From Bacteroidaceae bacterium (GTDB lineage: Bacteria > Bacteroidota > Bacteroidia > Bacteroidales > Bacteroidaceae), in contig JAUUPT010000130.1 of the NCBI GenBank assembly GCA_030843315.1, positions 1 through 5,760 of the forward strand: a stretch of 5,760 nucleotides of DNA, given 5' to 3'. The stretch's first letter is position 1. Every line of letters begins with the position of its first letter. Shown here piece after piece: positions 1-5,760 of the stretch. The notes beneath the pieces are model-generated. The model was not told where the DNA came from. It saw only the letters and a list, made by a program, of their open reading frames with translations, and ran no database searches. The position numbers and the translations under genes were made by a program.

Positions 1-1
1 C

Positions 2-757
2 GTCGAGCAGTAAGCTATCTTCGCGGGTGCAAAGGTGTACGATGTTCTCGTTTTCAACCCCTACACTGATTGGGTTGGAATCGATGCCGAACTGTCTTCT
101 TTGCTGAAGATAGAGAAAGAAGCGGTGGCAGAAATGAAGTCTGACTTCAGCTTCCAGGTAGAAGAGGTTACCCGCTTCGTGCCGGGCGACTTGACTCAGG
201 AAATCTTCGACCAGGTATTTGGCGAAGGTGTAGTGAAGACTGAAGAAGAATTCCGTGCTAAAGTAAAAGAATCTATCGCTGCCCAGTTCGTAGCCGATAG
301 CGACTATAAGTTTCTGCTCGACGCCCGCACCATGCTGATGGAAAAGGTTGGTAAACTGGAATTCCCGGATGCATTGCTGAAACGCATCATGCGCCTGAAT
401 AACCCCGATAAGGATGAGAAGTTCGTAGAAGACAACTACGACAAGAGCATCGAAGAGTTGACCTGGCACCTGGTTAAAGAGCAACTGGTGAAAGCCAACG
501 ATATCAAAGTAGAACAGGAAGATATCATCAACATGGCTAAGGAAGCTACCCGTGCACAGTTTGCACAATATGGCATGCTGAGCATCCCCGATGAGATTCT
601 GGACAACTACTCCAAGGAAATGCTGAAGAAGAAAGAAAGCATTGAAGGCTTGGTGAACCGTGTTGTTGAAGCTAAACTGGCAACAGCATTGAAAGCCCAG
701 GTGAAGCTGAACAACAAAACGATTTCGATGGAAGAGTTCAACAAAATGTTTGCATAA
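2..757 (+). CDS. tig: Trigger factor, C-terminal part (5' end outside window; in-frame stop near the edge)
   Basis: Trigger factor is the ribosome-bound chaperone that shields nascent polypeptides; many members also have a peptidyl-prolyl isomerase (FKBP-like) domain. The visible part starts late in the FKBP-like domain (AIFAGAKVYDVLVFNP, about 14-61) and continues into the helical C-terminal chaperone domain (from about RFVPGDLTQEIFDQVFGEG, 173 onward), ending at TAA 755-757 after FNKMFA. From memory, Bacteroides trigger factors are about 450 residues, so roughly the first 200 lie outside the window. Recognisable protein sequence runs to the window edge in this frame (V-E-Q-stop-A-I-F-A-G-A-K), but a TAA at 11-13 interrupts it. 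The first possible start after the stop is GTG 35, then ATG 134; neither looks like a real start because homology continues upstream of both. It is therefore either a nonsense mutant or a base error at a sequence end. A strong terminator follows, so it is probably not cotranscribed with clpP by default. Family assignment is confident; gene integrity is not. Confidence 0.9.
11..13 (+). other. In-frame stop codon (TAA) inside the trigger factor reading frame
   Basis: In the tig frame the window begins GTC GAG CAG TAA GCT ATC TTC. Trigger-factor-like sequence continues directly after the TAA, and my recollection of Bacteroides homologues is E-Q-K-A-I-F-A-G-A-K here. A single A-to-T change in a lysine codon (AAA to TAA) would explain the stop without a frameshift. 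The stop is 11 bases from the window edge, so a sequencing or assembly error at a contig end is a live explanation. Confidence 0.75.
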
Positions 758-790
758 GATTTTGTTAGCATCCTACTAATATTTATAAAG

Positions 791-829
791 AAACACAGAG
801 TTTGACAAACTATAACTCTGTGTTTTTTT
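791..829 (+). terminator. Rho-independent terminator after tig
   Basis: The 12-base arm AAACACAGAGTT (791-802) is perfectly complementary to AACTCTGTGTTT (814-825). The loop is 11 bases (803-813) and the T-run 823-829 begins inside the 3' arm. It lies 33 bases after the tig stop and 61 bases before the clpP start, so it should end tig transcription. Confidence 0.85.
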
Positions 830-842
830 GTGTCTCTGTGTT
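816..842 (+). repeat. Duplicated hairpin 3' arm (CTCTGTGTT twice)
   Basis: CTCTGTGTT occurs at 816-824 and again at 834-842, 18 bases apart. Both copies are perfectly complementary to AACACAGAG at 792-800, so either could pair with it. Each is followed by a pyrimidine or T-rich run (823-829 and 841-848). The second copy lies inside the -33/-7 spacer of the predicted clpP promoter. Confidence 0.7.
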
Positions 843-858
843 CTTTTTCGTTTCTTTG
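827..858 (+). promoter_or_regulatory. Predicted clpP-clpX promoter (Bacteroides type)
   Basis: TTTG at 827-830 matches the -33 element. After a 20-base spacer, TTTCTTTG at 851-858 matches the -7 consensus TAnnTTTG with one mismatch (T for A at position 2). Initiation is expected a few bases beyond 858, giving a leader of about 25 bases that is AT-rich and lacks a strong Shine-Dalgarno sequence, as is usual in Bacteroides. The -33 box is the end of the tig terminator's T-run. Confidence 0.55.
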
Positions 859-889
859 CATCTACATTAATTTTTAAAATAGAAAGAAA

Positions 890-1552
890 ATGGATGATTT
901 TAGAAAATACGCAACCAAGCATTTAGGTATGAACGGCTTGGTGCTGGACGATGTGATTAAGTCACAAGCCGGGTATTTAAATCCCTATATCCTTGAAGAA
1001 CGTCAACTCAATGTCACGCAGTTGGACGTATTCTCCCGCCTGATGATGGACCGCATCATCTTCCTCGGTACTCAAATCGACGACTATACAGCCAATACAT
1101 TGCAGGCACAGTTGCTCTACCTGGACTCGGTAGACCCGGGCAAGGATATCTCTATCTATATCAACTCGCCGGGCGGTTCGGTTTATGCCGGTCTGGGCAT
1201 TTACGACACGATGCAGTTCATCAGCAGTAAGGTAGCCACTATCTGTACGGGTATGGCAGCCAGCATGGCAGCCGTGTTGCTGGTAGCAGGTGCCGAAGGC
1301 AAGCGTTCCGCTTTGACCCACTCCCGCGTGATGATACACCAGCCGATGGGCGGCGCGCAAGGACAAGCCTCGGATATCGAGATTACCGCACGCGAAATCC
1401 AGAAGTTGAAGAAAGAACTTTATACCATTATCGCCGACCACTCTCATACTCCTTTCGACAAGGTGTGGGCCGACTCCGACCGTGACTACTGGATGACGGC
1501 TCAGGAAGCCAAAGACTATGGTATGGTAGATGAAGTATTGATTAAAAAATAA
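890..1552 (+). CDS. clpP: ATP-dependent Clp protease proteolytic subunit ClpP
   Basis: ClpP is the cytoplasmic serine peptidase that forms a double-heptamer barrel and degrades proteins fed to it by an AAA+ unfoldase such as ClpX. The product is 220 residues. The catalytic triad is visible: Ser125 in GMAASMAA (121-128), His150 in MIHQP, and Asp199 in SDRDYWMTAQEA. The Ser-His and His-Asp spacings (25 and 49 residues) equal those of E. coli ClpP. The oxyanion-hole stretch INSPGGSV (91-98) is intact. The N-terminus is about 14 residues longer than the E. coli precursor (Ser125 against Ser111), so a longer propeptide or N-terminal extension is likely; I cannot place a processing site. ATG 890 is the only sensible start: the sequence before it is AT-rich leader and the protein reads as family-like almost from the start. 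clpX begins 2 bases after the stop, so the two are cotranscribed and probably translationally coupled. Confidence 0.97.
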   Translation: MDDFRKYATKHLGMNGLVLDDVIKSQAGYLNPYILEERQLNVTQLDVFSRLMMDRIIFLGTQIDDYTANTLQAQLLYLDSVDPGKDISIYINSPGGSVYAGLGIYDTMQFISSKVATICTGMAASMAAVLLVAGAEGKRSALTHSRVMIHQPMGGAQGQASDIEITAREIQKLKKELYTIIADHSHTPFDKVWADSDRDYWMTAQEAKDYGMVDEVLIKK

Positions 1553-1554
1553 AT

Positions 1555-2802
1555 ATGGCAGATTCAAGAAAGAATAAAAACAGATGCAGCTTCTGCGGAC
1601 GTTCCGAAGATGAAGTCGGCTTCCTCATTACGGGGATGAACGGCTACATCTGCGACAGTTGCGCCACCCAGGCCTATGAGATTACTCAAGAGGCACTGGG
1701 AGCCAACAAGAAAGGCGGTGCCACGACGAAGCTGAATCTGCAAGAACTTCCTAAGCCCGTAGAAATAAAGAGCTTCCTCGACCAGTATGTCATTGGTCAG
1801 GACGATGCCAAGCGCTTTTTGTCCGTGTCGGTCTACAACCACTACAAACGTCTGCTTCAGAAAGACGGCGGAGACGATGTGGAAATTGAAAAGTCCAACA
1901 TCATTATGGTAGGCAGTACCGGTACGGGAAAAACCTTGCTGGCGCGTACCATTGCCAAACTGCTCCACGTACCTTTTACGATTGTGGATGCAACGGTGCT
2001 GACCGAGGCCGGCTATGTGGGCGAAGATATCGAAAGTATTCTGACCCGCCTGCTGCAAGTGGCCGATTACAATGTGCCCGAAGCAGAACAAGGCATTGTG
2101 TTCATCGACGAAATAGACAAGATAGCCCGCAAGAGCGATAATCCGTCCATCACCCGCGACGTGAGCGGTGAAGGTGTGCAGCAGGGATTGCTGAAACTGC
2201 TGGAAGGCTCTGTGGTAAACGTGCCTCCCCAGGGTGGGCGCAAGCATCCCGACCAGAAGATGATTCCGGTGAATACCAAGAACATCCTTTTCATCTGCGG
2301 CGGTGCTTTCGACGGCATCGAGAAGAAGATTGCCCAGCGACTGAACACCCACGTGGTGGGATATAGCGCTGTGCGCAACACGGCTACCATCGACAAGAAT
2401 AACATGATGCAGTACATCGCCCCGCAGGATTTGAAGGCATTCGGGTTGATTCCCGAAATTATAGGCCGCCTTCCGGTGTTGACTTACCTTAATCCGCTGG
2501 ACCGTGATGCACTGCGTGCTATCCTTACGGAGCCGAAGAACTCCATCATCAAGCAATACGTCAAGCTATTCGAGATGGACCATGTGAAGCTGACTTTTGA
2601 AGATGCCGTATTCGAATATATCGTCGATAAGGCGGTGGAATACAAGTTGGGTGCCCGCGGTTTGCGCTCCATTGTGGAGACAATCATGATGGATGTTATG
2701 TTCGAAATCCCGTCCGAACACAAAGATAGCTTTGTGGTGACGCTGGATTACGCAAAACGCCAACTTGAGAAAGCAAATATGGCGCGGCTTCAAAGTGCTT
2801 AA
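1555..2802 (+). CDS. clpX: ATP-dependent Clp protease ATP-binding subunit ClpX
   Basis: ClpX is the hexameric AAA+ unfoldase that recognises substrates, unfolds them with ATP and threads them into ClpP. The 415-residue length is normal. An N-terminal zinc-binding domain has Cys11, Cys14, Cys33 and Cys36 (C-x2-C, 18 residues, C-x2-C). Next come Walker A GSTGTGKT (120-127), the pore-1 loop GYVGED (153-158, Tyr154), Walker B ending FIDEID (183-188), the RKH pore loop (229-231), the arginine finger Arg305 in IIGRLPV, and the sensor-2 Arg368 in GARGLR. All ATPase and pore elements are therefore intact. Two local variants stand out. Walker A has Ser where GPTGSGKT has Pro, and the segment aligning with the ClpP-docking IGF tripeptide reads VGY (in HVVGYSA). 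Both may be ordinary for Bacteroidota. The ATG lies 2 bases after the clpP stop, consistent with a two-gene operon giving both halves of ClpXP. Confidence 0.97.
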   Translation: MADSRKNKNRCSFCGRSEDEVGFLITGMNGYICDSCATQAYEITQEALGANKKGGATTKLNLQELPKPVEIKSFLDQYVIGQDDAKRFLSVSVYNHYKRLLQKDGGDDVEIEKSNIIMVGSTGTGKTLLARTIAKLLHVPFTIVDATVLTEAGYVGEDIESILTRLLQVADYNVPEAEQGIVFIDEIDKIARKSDNPSITRDVSGEGVQQGLLKLLEGSVVNVPPQGGRKHPDQKMIPVNTKNILFICGGAFDGIEKKIAQRLNTHVVGYSAVRNTATIDKNNMMQYIAPQDLKAFGLIPEIIGRLPVLTYLNPLDRDALRAILTEPKNSIIKQYVKLFEMDHVKLTFEDAVFEYIVDKAVEYKLGARGLRSIVETIMMDVMFEIPSEHKDSFVVTLDYAKRQLEKANMARLQSA

Positions 2803-2813
2803 AATCAGATGGT

Positions 2814-2845
2814 AATACAAGGTAAAACCGACTTTCTTGTTTTTT
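2814..2845 (+). terminator. Weak possible terminator after clpX
   Basis: ACAAG (2817-2821) can pair with CTTGT (2836-2840), followed by a T-run at 2840-2845. The stem is only about 5 pairs with a 14-base loop, so it is much weaker than the two other terminators in this window. Its place just after the clpX stop is the main reason to list it. Confidence 0.3.
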
Positions 2846-2870
2846 ATTGAAAAATATTCGGTATATTATG

Positions 2871-2901
2871 CTTGAAATTTAAGAAGTTGTTTATAACTTT
2901 G
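2871..2901 (+). promoter_or_regulatory. Predicted recQ promoter (Bacteroides type)
   Basis: TAACTTTG at 2894-2901 is a perfect match to the -7 consensus TAnnTTTG. Nineteen bases upstream, CTTG at 2871-2874 matches three of four bases of the -33 TTTG box. Initiation a few bases after 2901 would give a recQ leader of about 70 bases. The 176-base clpX-recQ gap and this match suggest recQ has its own promoter. Confidence 0.6.
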
Positions 2902-2978
2902 TTAGAGTTCTCCCATAATGAAGATATACTGAATGGCACTATTTAAAGTTAACTCAATAAACAACAACCTAATGAATC

Positions 2979-5162
2979 ATGGCAGGGAAGAAGACTAATT
3001 TGACAGACCAGCTGAAGAAATACTTCGGGTTCGACACTTTTAAGGGTAATCAGGAAGCGATCATAGAGAATCTCTTGGCGGGCAACGATACCTTTGTATT
3101 GATGCCTACCGGCGGAGGTAAATCTTTGTGCTACCAGTTGCCTTCTTTAATGATGGGAGGAACGGCTATCGTGATTTCCCCTTTGATTGCTTTGATGAAA
3201 AATCAGGTTGATGCGATGCGTAACTTCAGCGAAGAAGATGGTATAGCTCATTTTATCAACTCTTCCTTAAATAAAGGTGCGATAGATCAGGTTAAGTCCG
3301 ATATCACCAGTGGCAAGACAAAATTGCTATATGTAGCTCCGGAGTCATTGACAAAAGAGGAGAACGTAGAATTTTTGAAGACAGTAAAGATATCTTTCTA
3401 TGCTGTGGACGAAGCCCACTGTATCTCTGAATGGGGACATGATTTCCGTCCGGAATATCGCCGCATCCGTCCTATTATCAATGAAATCGGAAAAGCTCCG
3501 TTGATAGCGTTGACCGCGACTGCTACACCCAAAGTGCAGCACGATATCCAGAAGAACCTGGGTATGGTGGATGCTCAAGTGTTCAAGTCATCGTTCAACC
3601 GTCCGAACCTCTATTATGAGGTACGCCCTAAAACTACGAACGTAGATAGGGATATCATCAAGTTCATCAAAAACAATTCCGAGAAGTCAGGTATCATCTA
3701 TTGCCTGAGCCGGAAGAAAGTGGAAGAACTTGCTGAAATTCTGCAAGCAAACGGCATCAATGCCCGTGCTTATCATGCCGGAATGGATTCTGCCACGCGA
3801 ACACAAAATCAAGATGACTTCTTGATGGAAAAGATTGACGTGATTGTGGCTACCATTGCCTTCGGTATGGGAATTGATAAGCCTGACGTACGTTATGTAA
3901 TCCATTATGATATCCCCAAGAGTCTGGAAGGATATTATCAGGAAACGGGCCGTGCCGGAAGAGATGGGGGAGAAGGACAGTGTATTACTTTCTATACAAA
4001 CAAGGACTTGCAGAAGCTCGAAAAGTTTATGCAAGGCAAACCTGTGGCAGAACAGGAAATAGGTAAGCAGCTTCTGCTGGAGACTGCTGCGTATGCCGAA
4101 TCATCCGTATGTCGCCGAAAGGCATTGCTTCATTATTTCGGTGAAGAATATACGGAGGATAATTGTGGTAATTGTGACAACTGTTTAAACCCGAAAAAAC
4201 AAGTGGAAGCTCAAGAATTATTGTGTACCGTGATTGAAGCTATTCTCGCGGTGAAAGAAAATTTTAAAGCGGACTATATTATAGACATAATACAAGGTAA
4301 AGAAACTTCGGAAGTGCAGGCACACCTGCACGAAGACCTCGAAGTGTTCGGCTCTGGCATGGGCGAAGAAGACAAAACGTGGAATGCTGTTATCCGTCAA
4401 GCCCTTATCGGTGGTTATCTGAGTAAAGATGTCGAGAACTATGGTTTGCTTAAAGTGACGGAGGAAGGTAAGAAGTTCCTCAAACACCCCAAGTCATTCA
4501 AGATTACGGAAGACAATGACTTTGAGGAGGTGGAAGAGGAAGCACCGGCACGCGGAGGCGGCGCTTGTGCGGTAGACCCGGCTCTCTATTCTATGCTGAA
4601 AGATTTGCGTAAGAAACTATCCAAGAAACTGGAAGTTCCCCCTTATGTCATTTTCCAGGATCCTTCTTTGGAAGCAATGGCAACTATTTATCCGGTGACA
4701 TTGGATGAATTGCAGAATATTCCGGGTGTAGGTGCCGGTAAGGCGAAACGCTATGGAGAGGAATTCTGCAAACTCATCAAGCGCCACTGCGAAGAAAATG
4801 AGATTGAACGGCCGGAAGATTTGCGTGTACGTACCGTAGCCAATAAATCCAAGATGAAGGTAGCCATCATTCAGGCCGTCGACCGCAAGGTTGCATTGGA
4901 TGATATTGCTTTGTCGAAAGGCATTGAGTTCGAAGAATTATTGGACGAAATAGAAGCTATTGTCTATTCCGGCACAAAGTTGAATATCGACTATTTCTTG
5001 GAAGATATCATGGACGAAGATCATCTGCTCGATATCTACGACTACTTCAAGGAGTCTACTACTGATAAGATAGACGATGCGCTGGATGAATTGGGCGATG
5101 AGTTTACAGAAGAAGAAGTCCGCCTGGTACGTATCAAGTTTATTTCGGAGATGGCGAACTAA
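2979..5162 (+). CDS. recQ: ATP-dependent DNA helicase RecQ
   Basis: RecQ is a superfamily 2, 3'-to-5' DNA helicase acting in recombination and replication-fork repair. Helicase motifs appear in order: motif 0 (F-x-G-N-Q near 21-25), Walker A PTGGGKS (43-49, Lys48), motif Ia (ISPLIALMKNQ), DEAH (144-147) followed by the aromatic-rich loop CISEWGHDFRPEYR, motif III (LTATAT), motif IV (GIIYCLSRKKVEEL), motif V (ATIAFGMGIDKPDVR), and motif VI QETGRAGRD (321-329). A zinc site has Cys378, Cys396, Cys399 and Cys402. A winged-helix (RQC) region follows, then an acidic linker (EEVEEEAP) and an HRDC domain from about 537 to 610. About 115 further residues, acidic and helical in character, take the length to 727 against 609 in E. 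coli. The extension may include a helix-turn-helix-type domain but I cannot assign it firmly. ATG 2979 gives a normal RecQ N-terminus; ATG 2972 is out of frame and stops after 8 codons. Probably its own transcription unit. Confidence 0.96.
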   Translation: MAGKKTNLTDQLKKYFGFDTFKGNQEAIIENLLAGNDTFVLMPTGGGKSLCYQLPSLMMGGTAIVISPLIALMKNQVDAMRNFSEEDGIAHFINSSLNKGAIDQVKSDITSGKTKLLYVAPESLTKEENVEFLKTVKISFYAVDEAHCISEWGHDFRPEYRRIRPIINEIGKAPLIALTATATPKVQHDIQKNLGMVDAQVFKSSFNRPNLYYEVRPKTTNVDRDIIKFIKNNSEKSGIIYCLSRKKVEELAEILQANGINARAYHAGMDSATRTQNQDDFLMEKIDVIVATIAFGMGIDKPDVRYVIHYDIPKSLEGYYQETGRAGRDGGEGQCITFYTNKDLQKLEKFMQGKPVAEQEIGKQLLLETAAYAESSVCRRKALLHYFGEEYTEDNCGNCDNCLNPKKQVEAQELLCTVIEAILAVKENFKADYIIDIIQGKETSEVQAHLHEDLEVFGSGMGEEDKTWNAVIRQALIGGYLSKDVENYGLLKVTEEGKKFLKHPKSFKITEDNDFEEVEEEAPARGGGACAVDPALYSMLKDLRKKLSKKLEVPPYVIFQDPSLEAMATIYPVTLDELQNIPGVGAGKAKRYGEEFCKLIKRHCEENEIERPEDLRVRTVANKSKMKVAIIQAVDRKVALDDIALSKGIEFEELLDEIEAIVYSGTKLNIDYFLEDIMDEDHLLDIYDYFKESTTDKIDDALDELGDEFTEEEVRLVRIKFISEMAN

Positions 5163-5186
5163 AGAGTTAAAATACATTTTTGTTAA

Positions 5187-5222
5187 AACCGGGCTTATCT
5201 TCTATAAGTCCGGTTCTTTTAT
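5187..5222 (+). terminator. Rho-independent terminator after recQ
   Basis: The arms AACCGGGCTTAT (5187-5198) and ATAAGTCCGGTT (5204-5215) form a 12-pair stem with one G-U pair and a 5-base loop (CTTCT). The tail is CTTTTATT. It starts 25 bases after the recQ stop and should end recQ transcription before the next gene. Confidence 0.85.
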
Positions 5223-5224
5223 TC

Positions 5225-5232
5225 TATATTTG
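5225..5232 (+). promoter_or_regulatory. Predicted -7 box for the downstream secreted-protein gene
   Basis: TATATTTG matches the Bacteroides -7 consensus TAnnTTTG perfectly and lies 36 bases before the start codon at 5269. The matching -33 position falls inside the recQ terminator hairpin (about 5200-5205), where I see no good TTTG. The promoter is therefore plausible but only half supported. Confidence 0.45.
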
Positions 5233-5257
5233 TCTAATTAATACAAAAGGCAACTAC

Positions 5258-5272
5258 ATGACAGGAAAATGA
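5258..5272 (+). other. Four-codon upstream ORF overlapping the next start (ATGA overlap)
   Basis: ATG ACA GGA AAA TGA (5258-5272) encodes M-T-G-K. Its TGA at 5270-5272 overlaps the ATG at 5269-5271, the classic arrangement for termination-reinitiation coupling. It may be chance, but it lies within the predicted leader of the downstream gene. Confidence 0.35.
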
Positions 5273-5760
5273 GAGTAAGAATAGGATCTTTCATAATATT
5301 ACTTTGTTTTTTGTGCTTGCGAGGCAATGCGCAGGGTATTGAGTTCAATACATTTGAATCTGAAACCATACAAAAGACAAGTTATTCTGTGTTTGATGAG
5401 AATCCTTTGACCTTTAAAGGTGATTTTTCTATTTCATACGATCTGGCAATTCAGGATTATGGTTCTTTCGGGTATATATTTCGTTTGAAAGATTTGAAAA
5501 CTGAGAAGAGTGATATCTACAGTTTTGTTTTCTCTTATGATAATGACGAACGGAGTTATCTGAAGTTTAATATAGAGGCTAAAGAATGTATAATAGTAGA
5601 TACCTTACATAACAAGGCTCTCGGAGCCCGGCGCTGGATACCTGTAAAAATATCATTCTTCCTTAAAGAAGATTCGGTATGCCTCACTATCGATCAACGG
5701 AGGCATAAGTCTGGAGGACTGGGCATGCCTGAAGAGATGACTCCTTCCATCATGTTTGGT
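5269..5760 (+). CDS. Secreted or periplasmic protein of unknown function, N-terminal part
   Basis: The reading frame is open from ATG 5269 to the window end (164 codons, no stop), so the 3' end is missing. The N-terminus is a Sec signal peptide: basic MRVR, hydrophobic core about residues 5-17, and likely signal peptidase I cleavage after GNA (residue 21), leaving Gln22. There is no lipobox cysteine at the right place, so I do not call it a lipoprotein. The next 140 residues alternate hydrophobic and polar residues like beta strands (FKGDFSISYDLAIQDYGSFG; IYSFVFSYDN; WIPVKISFFLKEDSVCLTID). This resembles a concanavalin A/laminin G-like jelly roll, but that is inference from pattern only. I do not recognise the family and give no function; such folds often bind glycans or serve as the sensing half of a larger protein. 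Ten of its 16 isoleucine codons are ATA, against 1 of 18 in clpP, so codon use is unlike that gene. A terminator separates it from recQ. Confidence 0.75.
   Translation, partial: MRVRIGSFIILLCFLCLRGNAQGIEFNTFESETIQKTSYSVFDENPLTFKGDFSISYDLAIQDYGSFGYIFRLKDLKTEKSDIYSFVFSYDNDERSYLKFNIEAKECIIVDTLHNKALGARRWIPVKISFFLKEDSVCLTIDQRRHKSGGLGMPEEMTPSIMFG

Noticed and set aside
35..757. GTG 35 as a genuine start of a complete 240-residue protein
   Set aside because: Trigger-factor-like residues (AIFAGAK) continue upstream of GTG 35 in the same frame up to and across the TAA at 11-13, so this is the tail of a longer gene, not a separate short gene.
607..861. 84-codon minus-strand open frame across the tig end and the tig-clpP gap
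   Set aside because: It runs through the tig coding end, the terminator and the predicted clpP promoter, and has no recognisable protein motif.
977..1567. 196-codon open frame on the minus strand, antisense to clpP
   Set aside because: It is fully covered by clpP apart from its first few codons, shows no recognisable motifs, and the same codon-bias effect explains it.
1564..2556. 330-codon open frame on the minus strand, antisense to clpX
   Set aside because: It lies entirely inside a clear clpX gene, its product shows no recognisable family motif, and it is best explained by the codon bias of clpX keeping that antisense frame free of stops.
2972..2998. Out-of-frame ATG and 8-codon ORF overlapping the recQ start
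   Set aside because: ATG 2972 gives M-N-H-G-R-E-E-D then stop and overlaps recQ by 20 bases. There is no stop-start coupling geometry, and a short chance ORF in an AT-rich leader is the simpler reading.
1..5760. A new defence, mobile or biosynthetic system in the window
   Set aside because: Every long credible coding region except the last is a familiar housekeeping gene with intact motifs. I saw no CRISPR-like repeats, transposase, integrase, toxin-antitoxin pair or attachment site. The last, unknown gene alone does not support a system.

Overview
The window looks like a chromosomal housekeeping segment from a Bacteroides or close relative (Bacteroidota). This rests on four things: the gene order tig-clpP-clpX-recQ, protein sequences that read like the Bacteroides versions of these families, AT-rich leaders without strong Shine-Dalgarno sequences, and good matches to the Bacteroides sigma-factor promoter (-33 TTTG, -7 TAnnTTTG). 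All recognised genes are on the + strand.

Layout. At 2-757 is the C-terminal part of trigger factor, cut by the left window edge and carrying an in-frame TAA at 11-13. A strong intrinsic terminator (791-829) follows, and the likely clpP promoter overlaps its U-tract. clpP (890-1552) and clpX (1555-2802) are 2 bases apart and form an operon encoding the peptidase and the unfoldase of the ClpXP protease. A 176-base gap holds a weak possible terminator and a good promoter match for recQ (2979-5162), a full-length RecQ helicase with a long C-terminal extension. A second strong terminator (5187-5222) closes recQ. A perfect -7 box then leads into a secreted protein of unknown function (5269 to the window end, incomplete).

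How the genes fit together. Trigger factor helps nascent chains fold at the ribosome, and ClpXP degrades tagged or misfolded proteins, so the first three genes form a protein quality-control block. recQ (DNA repair and recombination) and the secreted protein appear to be separate transcription units.

No gap between genes exceeds 300 bases. I found no tRNA, rRNA, CRISPR, insertion sequence or prophage gene, and no evidence for a new multi-gene system. The points most worth a second look are the stop codon in tig, the terminator/promoter overlap with a duplicated hairpin arm before clpP, the VGY tripeptide where ClpX normally has IGF, the RecQ C-terminal extension, and the uncharacterised secreted protein with its four-codon upstream ORF and different codon use.
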